A stretch of DNA of 64,000 bases from Bacillus sp. Xin1 (GTDB lineage Bacteria > Bacillota > Bacilli > Bacillales > Bacillaceae_G). A program made the position numbers and the translations under genes. The DNA is taken from positions 248,001 through 312,000 of the forward strand of contig NZ_JABUAE010000002.1 of the NCBI RefSeq assembly GCF_013314535.1, written 5' to 3'. A model generated the notes under the pieces. That model was not told where the DNA came from, did no database searches, and saw only the letters and a list, made by a program, of their open reading frames with translations. How positions within the stretch are numbered: position 1 is the first letter of the stretch; each line of letters begins with the position of its first letter. Below, piece by piece: positions 10,261 to 18,742 of the stretch.

Positions 10261-10966
10261 ATTTTTCTTTATTTGCTCGTTTTTTATGAGAAGGTCTTTG
10301 CCTAATAAATTGAGATAACATATACAAAATATAAAGTGGGACGGCAATGAATAAAAATACCGAAATGTTGCCAAAGCTTGTTTTATACATTGTATAAATA
10401 ATTCCGATTAAAAAGAGTGTGACAATAATACTGTATCGTGGAATTGGCACATCTTTTAAACTTGGGATACGAATACGACTTACCATTAAAAATGCAAACG
10501 TTACAAATACTGTAATGAGGACAATTTTTGGAATGGTATGTGAAAATAGTGTCAAGAAGGCAACGAGTCCTCCTGCTGCAGTAATAGGAACGCCGGTGAA
10601 ATACTTCATAGAAGTAGAGGAAGGCGTTACATTGAATCGTGCTAAACGATATGCTCCGAACAGAGGGAATAGTCCTGCTATGTATAGTCCGATAATTCCA
10701 TAGTTGGAAAAAGAAGTGTAGTACATTAAAACTGCTGGTGCAGCTCCGAACGTAACAACATCTGCTAGTGAATCAAGTTCTTTCCCCATTTGTGAATCCA
10801 CGCGCAATAAACGAGCAACCCGACCATCAAGACTATCTAACATCATCCCGATTAGTACTAAAATAGCAGCTGATTTATAATACCCTAAAGATGCGTAGCC
10901 GATTGATAAAAATCCACTGTATAAATTTCCGAGCGTAAATAAGTTTGGAATTGCTGCTCTATACAA
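10259..10966 (-). CDS. pssA: CDP-diacylglycerol--serine O-phosphatidyltransferase
   Basis: Makes phosphatidylserine, precursor of phosphatidylethanolamine, in the membrane. 235 residues with about seven hydrophobic segments. The CDP-alcohol phosphatidyltransferase signature is complete: DGRVARL then GKELDSLADVV, giving the DG..AR...G...D...D pattern near residues 48-70. Start is TTG at 10966 behind AAGGGATC. No decarboxylase gene lies next to it here. Confidence 0.95.
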   Translation of the reverse strand: MYRAAIPNLFTLGNLYSGFLSIGYASLGYYKSAAILVLIGMMLDSLDGRVARLLRVDSQMGKELDSLADVVTFGAAPAVLMYYTSFSNYGIIGLYIAGLFPLFGAYRLARFNVTPSSTSMKYFTGVPITAAGGLVAFLTLFSHTIPKIVLITVFVTFAFLMVSRIRIPSLKDVPIPRYSIIVTLFLIGIIYTMYKTSFGNISVFLFIAVPLYILYMLSQFIRQRPSHKKRANKEK

Positions 10967-11084
10967 AATCTGATCCCTTGCTTTCTGTAATAAATTCTTA
11001 ATTAGTGTATGAAAAGTTACTTATTTTATCATACCATAAATTTCTTACCACGGACGAAAAAATTACCATTTTGTGAAAGATTTC

Positions 11085-11234
11085 ATAAAGTGAAACCGCA
11101 TTCAGTGGTTTGGTTCATTACGGTAAGCTTTCACGAGTAGTGTATCCCTCAACTACCTTTTTTAATTCCACTGAGATCTGAGACGAAGTACGAAGATTCT
11201 ATATAAATCCATTTTGATTTTTCGACATATAAGT
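11085..11234. repeat. degenerate dispersed repeat in intergenic region 10967-11382
   Basis: Begins with ATAAAGTGAAAC (11085-11096), the end sequence shared by other repeats in this window, followed by TTCAGTGG and later CCACTGAG as an inverted pair. Positions 11197-11234 match 50389-50352 on the opposite strand at 35 of 38 bases. The rest of the 416-base gap holds no convincing gene. The limits given are approximate. Confidence 0.55.
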
Positions 11235-11340
11235 TACTGCTCTCTCCCACATAAAGATTAGGGTTTATGTCGGTTTTTAAATTTGTATTTATATAATAAA
11301 GCCATCATGTGCATGAAAGGGGAAAGCTTTAGTAAAGAAA

Positions 11341-11385
11341 GAAGCAACCTCAAATTGTTATCATTTGAGGTTGCTTCTAAGATTA
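11341..11385 (-). terminator. terminator of ltaS-family gene
   Basis: Perfect 14-bp stem GAAGCAACCTCAAA / TTTGAGGTTGCTTC immediately after the stop codon of the minus-strand gene. The T tract is interrupted. Confidence 0.8.
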
Positions 11386-13269
11386 TTCAAATTTCGTTAT
11401 CATTGTTCCCGTTTTATATTTATTATTAGGATCAAACCGTAATAAATCGCCATAGATAAGTTTATCAGAATAATTTAATTCTGTTTTCGTTTTTTCAATA
11501 TACGGCTGGCAAATAGCTGAATCAATTGGTTCACCTGTGCTCTTTTTATAGCACATATTTTTTGTATAAACATAATCGTTTGTTACGAAACTACCATCAC
11601 GCATAATCATAAGTGGGTCTTCGCTTTTCGTAAATAAATCCGTACCAAATTCAATGGATTGGTTTGTTTTAATACCAAGTAAATGAAGTAATGTTGGCTT
11701 TAGATCAATTTGTCCAGATACTTTGGAAATAGTTTTCCCTGCTTGACCAGGAACATGAATAATAAGTGGTACACGTTGCAGCTGCATCGAGTCAAATGGC
11801 GTTATAGATTCCTTACCGAGGAATTGTGCCATAGCAGCATTATGATTTTCAGAAATTCCATAATGATCTCCATAAATAACAATAACGGAATTATCGTATA
11901 ATCCTTCTTCTTTTAATTGATGGATAAATAGTTTAAGAGCTTCATCTGTATAGCGAACTGTTGGGAAATAACGATTTAATACATCGCTCTCAGAATTATA
12001 CTCATTAATATATTGATCTTCTGGATTTAAAAGAAATGGAAAATGATTTGTTAATGTAATAAATTTTGTATAAAACGGCTGTGGTAAAGATTTAAGTTTT
12101 GGAATTGATTGTTCGAAAAATTCTTTATCTTTTAATCCCCAACCAACAGACATTTGTTCTGTTCCGATATAATCATTTAGGTTAAAGTAACGATCATATC
12201 CAAGTGCTGGATACATTACATCTCGATTCCAAAATGTTTTATCATTCGAATGGAAGACAGCAGAATAGTATCCATGTTTCTTTAACTGCTCAGGAGTTGC
12301 TGTGTACTCATTATTTGCATGAGTAAAGAATACAGAGCCACGATCTAATGGATAGAGTGAATTTTCCACAATAAATTCGGCATCAGATGTTTTTCCTTGT
12401 CCAGTTTGATGATAAAAGTTATCGAAGTAATAACTCTCTTTTATAAACTGATTTAAAAATGGAGTGATTTCTTTTCCATTAATTTTCTTGTTGATTACAA
12501 AATTTTGTGTTGATTCCATTGAAATTAAAATGACATTTTTTCCTTTTGCAGCTCCAAATAAATTTTTATCAGTTTGTTTATCTTTTGAATTCATGTAGTT
12601 TTTAATCTCAGAAAGACCATCTCCGCTTGCGAATACACGCTCTGTAGAAGATTTAGACTGAAGTGTAATATCAAATAGATGATATGTGTATAAACCTAGA
12701 TTTTTCACAACAGTTTGACGGTCAAAAGAATGTGAAAACAAATGAGGTTTATGAACAACAGCCACGATAATTTGCAATGCGAATAAAGCTGTTACACCAC
12801 TAAAGAAGCTTCGTTTTTCAGATCGTGATAGCGGTGTACTATCACAAAAACTTGGAAATTTACGCGAAAGGAACATTAGAATAATTGCATCTGCAAATAG
12901 AAGTAATGTTTTGTACGTAAATAGTTCTTTAATGCTTGTTCCTAAATCCGCCATGTTATTTGTTTGGAATAGTACAGGAAATGTGACAAAGTCATTATAA
13001 AATCCATAAAACATCGCGTTTCCAAATAAAATAAATGATAGCAAAAAGCTGATGCCAATAATAAGGCGATTTCGATATTTTGTTGCGAATAAAGCTAGGC
13101 CAAAAAATAAAAGCAATGAAGCAATTGGATTAAACAAAAGCATCATTTCTTCGAAGAAGCTATCAATTTTAATATCGAAGGCTAGCTTGTACACAATATA
13201 TGTTTTGATCCATAATAAAACGACTGCAACAAGTGCAAATCGTAATTTTAGAAACAAATGTTGTAACAT
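11383..13269 (-). CDS. ltaS: lipoteichoic acid synthase family protein
   Basis: Polyglycerolphosphate polymerase family: transfers glycerol phosphate from phosphatidylglycerol to lipoteichoic acid at the outer membrane face. 628 residues with five N-terminal membrane segments (to about residue 190) and an extracellular sulfatase-fold domain. Seen are ISMESTQNF (metal Glu), GQGKTSDAEF (nucleophile Thr), LTNHFPF (His) and YGDHYG (metal Asp-His). Bacilli usually carry several paralogues, so it could be a YfnI/YqgS/YvgJ-type copy; the symbol is the family name. Confidence 0.85.
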   Translation of the reverse strand: MLQHLFLKLRFALVAVVLLWIKTYIVYKLAFDIKIDSFFEEMMLLFNPIASLLLFFGLALFATKYRNRLIIGISFLLSFILFGNAMFYGFYNDFVTFPVLFQTNNMADLGTSIKELFTYKTLLLFADAIILMFLSRKFPSFCDSTPLSRSEKRSFFSGVTALFALQIIVAVVHKPHLFSHSFDRQTVVKNLGLYTYHLFDITLQSKSSTERVFASGDGLSEIKNYMNSKDKQTDKNLFGAAKGKNVILISMESTQNFVINKKINGKEITPFLNQFIKESYYFDNFYHQTGQGKTSDAEFIVENSLYPLDRGSVFFTHANNEYTATPEQLKKHGYYSAVFHSNDKTFWNRDVMYPALGYDRYFNLNDYIGTEQMSVGWGLKDKEFFEQSIPKLKSLPQPFYTKFITLTNHFPFLLNPEDQYINEYNSESDVLNRYFPTVRYTDEALKLFIHQLKEEGLYDNSVIVIYGDHYGISENHNAAMAQFLGKESITPFDSMQLQRVPLIIHVPGQAGKTISKVSGQIDLKPTLLHLLGIKTNQSIEFGTDLFTKSEDPLMIMRDGSFVTNDYVYTKNMCYKKSTGEPIDSAICQPYIEKTKTELNYSDKLIYGDLLRFDPNNKYKTGTMITKFE

Positions 13270-13324
13270 AATATACTCCTCTCTTATACGTATGACAGTT
13301 CTAGTGATTGTACTTTAATGAATA

Positions 13325-13473
13325 GAAGTTTCACTTTATATATACGAACAGCCCTATATGTTTATGATTATTATACTACGTGTACTATTATATGAGAACA
13401 AAACGGAATTGTGGATGCTTTTTGTAACAATCGATTAGAAAAAGAGAAGTGGGAGACAATAAAGTGAAACTTT
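13325..13473. repeat. 149-bp segment with inverted bcr-like ends
   Basis: GAAGTTTCACTTTAT at 13325-13339 and its near-perfect inverse ATAAAGTGAAACTTT at 13459-13473 (14 of 15) bound an A+T-rich stretch lying between the divergent ltaS-family gene and the DUF3888-like gene. Same end sequence as the other repeats in the window, but here as terminal inverted repeats. Confidence 0.5.
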
Positions 13474-13547
13474 AATAAATGGATGGTGTATAATCCGTTG
13501 ATTTAAATCGCACCATAAAAACGTTTCGTAAGGATATGGAGGTTGTA

Positions 13548-13946
13548 ATGAGAAAGTTATTTTGTTTAGCATTATGTAGTGTTTTTATATTATTTGTTTC
13601 TCCACCAGCGATGGCGGCACAATATGATGTACTTTTGGTAGAAGATGCACTCTATTCTGTATTATTTCCGAAAATAAATGTTGCAATTGAAAAGCATTAT
13701 GGAAAACTAAAGCCATATGATTGTCCGAAAATTGTGAGTCTAAAAAAAGTTTATAGTGGTACATATTTATTTCAAACAGTAATTGAAGTGACAAAATATG
13801 AAGCTGGTATAGGTGGGAAAGTACTTCCTCCATTTGAAAAAGTAAGAATTACATTTGATAATGATGAAGGAGAATGGATTGTGAAAAAAATAGATATAAA
13901 GCGCTTACCAAATGATACGAAATTGAATTGTAAAAAACCAATATAA
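13548..13946 (+). CDS. secreted DUF3888-like protein
   Basis: 132 residues from the ATG at 13548, five bases after GGAGG; an ATG at 13536 overlaps the ribosome site. A clear signal peptide ends at SPPAMAA near residue 22. The mature part contains VEDALYSVLFPKINVAIEKHYG and two conserved cysteines (PYDCPK and LNCKKP). The pattern resembles the DUF3888 family of Bacillus secreted proteins, whose function is unknown. Single-gene unit, followed by the lysA promoter. Confidence 0.75.
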   Translation: MRKLFCLALCSVFILFVSPPAMAAQYDVLLVEDALYSVLFPKINVAIEKHYGKLKPYDCPKIVSLKKVYSGTYLFQTVIEVTKYEAGIGGKVLPPFEKVRITFDNDEGEWIVKKIDIKRLPNDTKLNCKKPI

Positions 13947-13954
13947 AAAAATGT

Positions 13955-13984
13955 TTGACAAATAATTTATTCATTTGGTATTGT
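13955..13984 (+). promoter_or_regulatory. sigma-A promoter of lysA leader
   Basis: TTGACA (13955-13960), an 18-base spacer, TATTGT (13979-13984), about 40 bases ahead of the lysine riboswitch. Confidence 0.65.
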
Positions 13985-14024
13985 TAATACCAATATAAGA
14001 TGTTTGAAAATTAAATAGACTTAC

Positions 14025-14215
14025 CTCATCTACTCTCAAAGGTAGAGGCCGCGATAGGAAAGAGTAAGCTATGGGAGATTTAGTGGAATCTTTGATCATA
14101 GTTTGAAAGGGACTATTGCCGAAATATAAGAATGACCACCGCATTCATATATTGGGACTACATTGAATAAATGTAGTACTGTCATAAAATTTTATTTTAT
14201 GGAGAGCTATTTGGA
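14025..14215 (+). ncRNA. lysine riboswitch (L-box)
   Basis: Contains conserved L-box blocks in order: AGGTAGAGGCCGCGAT, AGTAAGCTATGGGAG, GAAAGGGACTATTGCCGAAAT, TTGGGACTACATTG and TACTGTCA, with basal stem arms CTCTC (about 14034) and GAGAG (about 14203). Followed by an intrinsic terminator and then lysA, so it represses lysA when lysine is abundant. Confidence 0.93.
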
Positions 14216-14287
14216 GATGTTGATGCGGTTTCTTATTTGAGAAGATAACAACTCGTTTATTTTTTCATGATACATTATTCCTAATAA

Positions 14288-14323
14288 GAAACGCGTGTGA
14301 ACATTGTTCCGCGCGTTTTTTGT
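14288..14323 (+). terminator. riboswitch-controlled terminator before lysA
   Basis: AACGCG...GAAC ATT GTTC...CGCGTT hairpin followed by a T run, lying between the lysine aptamer and lysA. Confidence 0.85.
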
Positions 14324-14399
14324 TTACCTAAAAGCGTGCTGCAATGAATAGAAGATGGTTGAGGGTATGAGTTTTAGAGGAAATAAGGGAGGAATTCAA

Positions 14400-15716
14400 A
14401 TGTATTTACACGGCACAAGCCGAATCAATGACCAAGGACACTTAGAAATTGGAGGATGCGATACAACGCAGCTAGCAAAACAATATGGGACACCACTTTA
14501 TGTATACGATGAGGCTGCTATGCGTGAAAAATGTCGCGCATTTCATCTTGCATTCCAAGAAAGTGGGTTCTCTTACCAAGTAGCATATGCAAGTAAGGCG
14601 TTCTTGTGCATGGAGATGTGCCGAGTAGCTCGTGAAGAAAATATGTCTTTAGATGTTGTTTCTGGTGGCGAATTATATACTGCTTTACAAGCTGGTTTTC
14701 CAGCATCACGTATTCATTTTCATGGTAATAATAAGACGGAAGAAGAGATTATAATGGCGCTGCGAGCAGGTATTGGCTGTTTTGTAGTAGATAATTTCTT
14801 GGAAATGGAAATATTACATGACTTAGCAGAGCGGTATGGAAAAATTGTAAATATATTAATTCGAGTTACACCTGGAGTAGAGGCGCATACACATGAATAT
14901 ATTACAACAGGGCAAGATGATTCGAAATTCGGTTTTGGAGTTTCTACTGGTCAGGCAATGCAGGCGATTCAAATCGCACTAGAGAAATCAAATTATAATG
15001 TGTTAGGTATTCATTCGCATATTGGATCGCAAATTTTTGAAACAGCAGGATTTGTTCGAGCGATTGAAGTATTACGGAACTTTTTAGAAGAAATAAGAAA
15101 ACAAACAGGCTATGTAGTAACTGTATTAAATGTTGGTGGAGGATTTGGAATTCGCTACACAGAGTCTGATACACCGCTTACGCTTGAAACGTATGTGCAT
15201 GCTGTAACGAATGCAGTGAGGGAACAATTTACAAGAAAGAATTATCCACTCCCTGAAATTTGGATTGAACCAGGGCGTAGTATTGTCGGAGATGCAGGAA
15301 CAACAATTTATACAGTAGGAGCTGTAAAAGATATTCCGGGTATTCGTAAATATGTGTCAGTTGATGGAGGAATGACGGATAACTTAAGACCAGCTTTATA
15401 TGGAGCACGTTATGAGGCAATGCTTGCCAATAGAGGAAGAGAAAATGCCGAAGAGATTGTATCAATTGCTGGAAAGTGTTGTGAGAGCGGGGATATGCTA
15501 ATTTGGGATATAGAACTGCCACAAGTTACTTCTGGAGATTTGTTAGCAATCTCTTGTACGGGAGCATATGGATATTCTATGGCGAATAATTACAATCGCA
15601 TACGCAGACCGGCTGTAGTATTTGCAAAAGGCGGGGCATCACAAGTTGTTGTCGAACGCGAAACATATGAAAATATAATTGGAAACGATCGCATACGCAT
15701 AAAAGAGCTTGTATAA
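14400..15716 (+). CDS. lysA: diaminopimelate decarboxylase
   Basis: PLP enzyme forming lysine from meso-diaminopimelate. 438 residues from the ATG at 14400 behind GGGAGGAATT; an upstream in-frame ATG at 14355 lacks support. PLP Lys in YASKAFL near residue 62, HGNNKTEEEI, GGGFGIRY near 240, EPGRSIVGDAG near 290, and the catalytic Cys in CESGDML near 360. Controlled by the lysine riboswitch upstream. Confidence 0.97.
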   Translation: MYLHGTSRINDQGHLEIGGCDTTQLAKQYGTPLYVYDEAAMREKCRAFHLAFQESGFSYQVAYASKAFLCMEMCRVAREENMSLDVVSGGELYTALQAGFPASRIHFHGNNKTEEEIIMALRAGIGCFVVDNFLEMEILHDLAERYGKIVNILIRVTPGVEAHTHEYITTGQDDSKFGFGVSTGQAMQAIQIALEKSNYNVLGIHSHIGSQIFETAGFVRAIEVLRNFLEEIRKQTGYVVTVLNVGGGFGIRYTESDTPLTLETYVHAVTNAVREQFTRKNYPLPEIWIEPGRSIVGDAGTTIYTVGAVKDIPGIRKYVSVDGGMTDNLRPALYGARYEAMLANRGRENAEEIVSIAGKCCESGDMLIWDIELPQVTSGDLLAISCTGAYGYSMANNYNRIRRPAVVFAKGGASQVVVERETYENIIGNDRIRIKELV

Positions 15717-15793
15717 TCAATAAAAAGGAGTTGTTCGAACTGGGCAACTCCTTTAAAAAAATAAAAAATATAAAATATATCGGAAAACTAGGA

Positions 15794-15821
15794 TTGAAAA
15801 AAATCAGAATTATGATAAAAT
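15794..15821 (+). promoter_or_regulatory. sigma-A promoter of sulfate operon
   Basis: TTGAAA (15794-15799), 16-base spacer, TAAAAT (15816-15821), directly before the SAM riboswitch. Confidence 0.6.
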
Positions 15822-15830
15822 ACAAATACA

Positions 15831-15938
15831 AAGCTTATCAAGAGAAGCGGAGGGAACTGGCCCTACGAAGCTCAGCAACCTGCTTATAGGAGCAAGGTGC
15901 TAAGTCCAGCAAAATGGCATCCATTTTGAAAGATAAGG
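15831..15938 (+). ncRNA. SAM-I riboswitch (S-box)
   Basis: Shows the S-box core: CTTATCAAGAGAAGCGGAGG, GAACTGGCCCTACGAAGC, TCAGCAACC, GGTGCTAAGTCCAGCA, closing with GATAAG that pairs with the first CTTATC. Followed by a terminator and then sulfur-assimilation genes, so high SAM should stop transcription. Confidence 0.95.
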
Positions 15939-15956
15939 TAAAATATATTACCGAAC

Positions 15957-15986
15957 AGTCTTTTCGAAATGGGAAAGATTTTTTTT
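15957..15986 (+). terminator. SAM riboswitch terminator
   Basis: GTCTTTTC / GGGAAAGAT hairpin followed by T8, between the aptamer and the first small gene. Confidence 0.8.
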
Positions 15987-16009
15987 ATGAATAAAAAGGG
16001 GGGCTGTTC

Positions 16010-16153
16010 GTGGGAGTGCGTGGACATTTTGACGAAGTAGCTGAAAAGATTCAAACGATGCTTGCGGATATGAAATATGGTTCTATTACAATTGTTGTGC
16101 AAGATGGAAAAGTGATTCAGCTTGAAAAAAGTGAAAAAGTACGCTTAAAGTAA
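16010..16153 (+). CDS. YezD-like small protein (DUF2292)
   Basis: 47 residues from a GTG at 16010, after AAAAAGGGGGGCT. It contains EKIQTMLADMKYGSITIVVQDGKVIQLE-type sequence (pattern K-YGSI-I-VQDGKV-Q), the hallmark of DUF2292/YezD proteins. These are often encoded beside sulfur-assimilation genes; molecular function unknown. First gene under the SAM riboswitch, then cut off from cysH by a strong hairpin. Confidence 0.82.
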   Translation: MGVRGHFDEVAEKIQTMLADMKYGSITIVVQDGKVIQLEKSEKVRLK

Positions 16154-16176
16154 AAAGCGCTGACTAGAAAAACTAG

Positions 16177-16219
16177 AGGCGGTTTTAACCTATTGTATTA
16201 GGTTAAAACCGCCTTTTTG
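16177..16219 (+). terminator. strong hairpin between DUF2292 gene and cysH
   Basis: 15-bp perfect stem AGGCGGTTTTAACCT / AGGTTAAAACCGCCT (16177-16191 and 16200-16214) followed by T5. It is inside what should be one SAM-controlled operon, so it either ends most transcripts after the small gene or acts as a processing site. Confidence 0.8.
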
Positions 16220-16238
16220 CGTTACAGGGGGAAAAAAC

Positions 16239-16943
16239 ATGCTGACGTATGGAACATGGAAAGAGGACTTCATTTCTTTTTCTGAAGAAGATGAAACAAA
16301 AGGAGCACTGCAAGTATTAGAGTGGGCTTATAAACAGTATGAAGGTGAAATTGTATACGCATGTAGCTTTGGTGTAGAGGGAATGGTTTTGTTACATCTT
16401 ATAAACCAAGTAAATCCATCTGCAAAAGTTGTTTTTTTAGATACAAACGTTCATTTTCAAGAAACATACGATTTAATTAAACGAGTACGGGAAAGGTTTC
16501 CGGATCTCGAAATTATTGAAAAGCAACCTTCGCTTACGCTTGAAGAGCAAGCAAAAAAACATGGAGATAATTTGTGGGAACATAATCCCAATCTTTGTTG
16601 TAAATTAAGGAAAATATTACCTTTAGAAGAATCTTTATCGAATGGAAAAGCGTGGATATCAGGTCTAAGAAGAGAACAATCTGAAACGAGGAAACATACA
16701 AAGTTTATCAATCAAGACCATCGCTTTCAGTCTATTAAAATTTGTCCGCTTATTCATTGGACGTGGAAGGAAGTATGGCGTTACGTATATAAGCACAATT
16801 TGCCCTATAATCCATTGCACGACATTGGTTATCCAAGTATAGGGTGTGAAAAATGTACGTTGCCTGTAGGAGATGGAGGAGATTCAAGAGACGGACGATG
16901 GGCTGGAAAGATGAAAACGGAATGTGGCCTTCATTATCAATAA
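16239..16943 (+). CDS. cysH: APS/PAPS reductase, iron-sulfur type
   Basis: Reduces activated sulfate to sulfite using thioredoxin. 234 residues. PP-loop region [15 protein letters not shown] near 40; redox Cys in KTECGLH at the C-terminus. The pairs NLCCKLRK (near 120) and [10 protein letters not shown] (near 205) are the four [4Fe-4S] cysteines that mark the APS-using assimilatory type. First enzyme gene of the sulfate operon. Confidence 0.95.
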   Translation: MLTYGTWKEDFISFSEEDETKGALQVLEWAYKQYEGEIVYACSFGVEGMVLLHLINQVNPSAKVVFLDTNVHFQETYDLIKRVRERFPDLEIIEKQPSLTLEEQAKKHGDNLWEHNPNLCCKLRKILPLEESLSNGKAWISGLRREQSETRKHTKFINQDHRFQSIKICPLIHWTWKEVWRYVYKHNLPYNPLHDIGYPSIGCEKCTLPVGDGGDSRDGRWAGKMKTECGLHYQ

Positions 16944-16988
16944 GGTCATGGTTGATTTTAAATATATGTGAAAGAGGCGGACAGAAAA

Positions 16989-18125
16989 ATGAGTAAAACA
17001 AACATATTAGTAAATCGTGTTGATGAAACATATGACACAAAAAATATTGCAAAAGAAATTGAATTAGACAAAATTGCTTTAAGTGATTTAGAGCTTCTTG
17101 CGATAGGTGGTTATAGTCCGCTTACAGGATTTTTAGGAGAAGAAGATTATCAATCTGTACTTGAAACAATGCGCTTAGCAAATGGGAGTGTATGGAGTAT
17201 CCCTATTACACTACCAATAACGGAAGGAACGGCGAAACAATTAAAAATTGGTGAAGAGGTTCGTCTTGTTAAAGAAGGAATCACGTATGGCATTATTCAA
17301 ATAGAAGATATTTTTACACCGGATAAAGAGAAGGAAGCATTGTTTGTTTATAAAACGACGGATATTGCTCATCCAGGTGTGAAAAAATTATATGATAGAC
17401 CGAATGTTTATGTTGGAGGAACAATTACGCTTGTAAAGCGTTTGGAAAATGATAAGTTTCCTTCTTATCATTTAGATCCAAGTGAAACGCGTGCAGAATT
17501 TAAAAAGCGAGGCTGGAAAACAGTAGTGGGCTTTCAAACGAGAAACCCTGTTCATCGTGCGCATGAATATATTCAAAAGTCTGCACTGGAAATTGTAGAC
17601 GGTTTATTTTTAAATCCGCTCGTTGGTGAAACGAAATCAGACGATATTCCAGCTGATGTGCGAATGGAAAGTTATGAAGTGCTTTTGAAAAATTATTATC
17701 CGGGCGATCGTGTCTTTTTAAGTGTTTTTCCGGCAGCAATGCGTTATGCGGGGCCGCGTGAAGCGATATTTCACGCACTGGTTAGAAAAAACTTTGGCTG
17801 TACACATTTCATCGTGGGGCGTGATCATGCTGGGGTAGGAAATTATTACGGTACGTACGAAGCGCAAGAGATTTTTACGAATTTTACAGTAGAAGAGTTA
17901 GGGATTACACCGCTCTTTTTTGAGCATAGCTTTTACTGTACAAAATGTGAAGCGATGGCTTCTACGAAAACATGTCCGCACGGTAAAGAAGAGCATGTTA
18001 TTTTATCGGGAACGAAAGTAAGAGAAATGTTGCGAAATGGAGAAATTCCACCAAGTACATTTAGCCGTAAAGAAGTTGTAGAAATATTAATTCGTGGTTT
18101 ACAAAAAGAAGTCGTTACAAAATAA
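16989..18125 (+). CDS. sat: sulfate adenylyltransferase (ATP sulfurylase)
   Basis: Activates sulfate with ATP to APS. 378 residues from the ATG at 16989 behind AAAGAGGCGG; an upstream in-frame ATG at 16968 is not preferred. ATP motifs [11 protein letters not shown] near 185 and [12 protein letters not shown] near 275; zinc cysteines in [18 protein letters not shown] near 315. Operon between cysH and cysC. Confidence 0.96.
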   Translation: MSKTNILVNRVDETYDTKNIAKEIELDKIALSDLELLAIGGYSPLTGFLGEEDYQSVLETMRLANGSVWSIPITLPITEGTAKQLKIGEEVRLVKEGITYGIIQIEDIFTPDKEKEALFVYKTTDIAHPGVKKLYDRPNVYVGGTITLVKRLENDKFPSYHLDPSETRAEFKKRGWKTVVGFQTRNPVHRAHEYIQKSALEIVDGLFLNPLVGETKSDDIPADVRMESYEVLLKNYYPGDRVFLSVFPAAMRYAGPREAIFHALVRKNFGCTHFIVGRDHAGVGNYYGTYEAQEIFTNFTVEELGITPLFFEHSFYCTKCEAMASTKTCPHGKEEHVILSGTKVREMLRNGEIPPSTFSRKEVVEILIRGLQKEVVTK

Positions 18126-18137
18126 GGAGAGAGTAGG

Positions 18138-18731
18138 ATGGGAACAAATATAACTTGGCATACAGCATCTGTTTCAAAAGAAGAAAGACGAAAGAAAAGT
18201 GGCCACCACAGTTTTGTACTTTGGTTCACCGGATTATCAGCTTCTGGAAAATCAACAGTAGCAAATGCGGTTGCTGGGAAATTGTTCGAAAAAAATATTG
18301 GGAATTATGTACTAGATGGCGATAACATTCGTCATGGTTTGAATAAAGATTTAGGATTTTCCGAAAGTGATCGGACAGAAAATATTCGCCGAATTGGTGA
18401 AGTAGCGAAGTTATTTGTAGATCAAGGGACAATTGTACTAACAGCATTTATTTCTCCATTTCGAGTGGATCGTCAGCAAGTAAGAGATATTCTCGAAAAA
18501 GATGAATTTATTGAAGTATTTGTAAAGTGTCCAATAGAAGAATGTGAGAAACGTGATCCCAAAGGACTGTATAAAAAAGCGAGACAAGGTAATATTAAGC
18601 AATTTACCGGTATTGATTCGCCATATGAAGAACCTGTAGAGGCAGAAGTGGTAGTAGAAACACATCTTTATTCAATCGAACAATGTGCAGAACAAATTAT
18701 CGGTTACTTACAAGAGCGTAGCTTTATATAG
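18138..18731 (+). CDS. cysC: adenylylsulfate kinase
   Basis: Phosphorylates APS to PAPS. 197 residues. P-loop GLSASGKST near residues 32-40; [17 protein letters not shown] and [11 protein letters not shown] are APS-binding segments; [20 protein letters not shown] near 135. Twelve bases after sat. Confidence 0.96.
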   Translation: MGTNITWHTASVSKEERRKKSGHHSFVLWFTGLSASGKSTVANAVAGKLFEKNIGNYVLDGDNIRHGLNKDLGFSESDRTENIRRIGEVAKLFVDQGTIVLTAFISPFRVDRQQVRDILEKDEFIEVFVKCPIEECEKRDPKGLYKKARQGNIKQFTGIDSPYEEPVEAEVVVETHLYSIEQCAEQIIGYLQERSFI

Positions 18732-18742
18732 GGGGAATAAAA

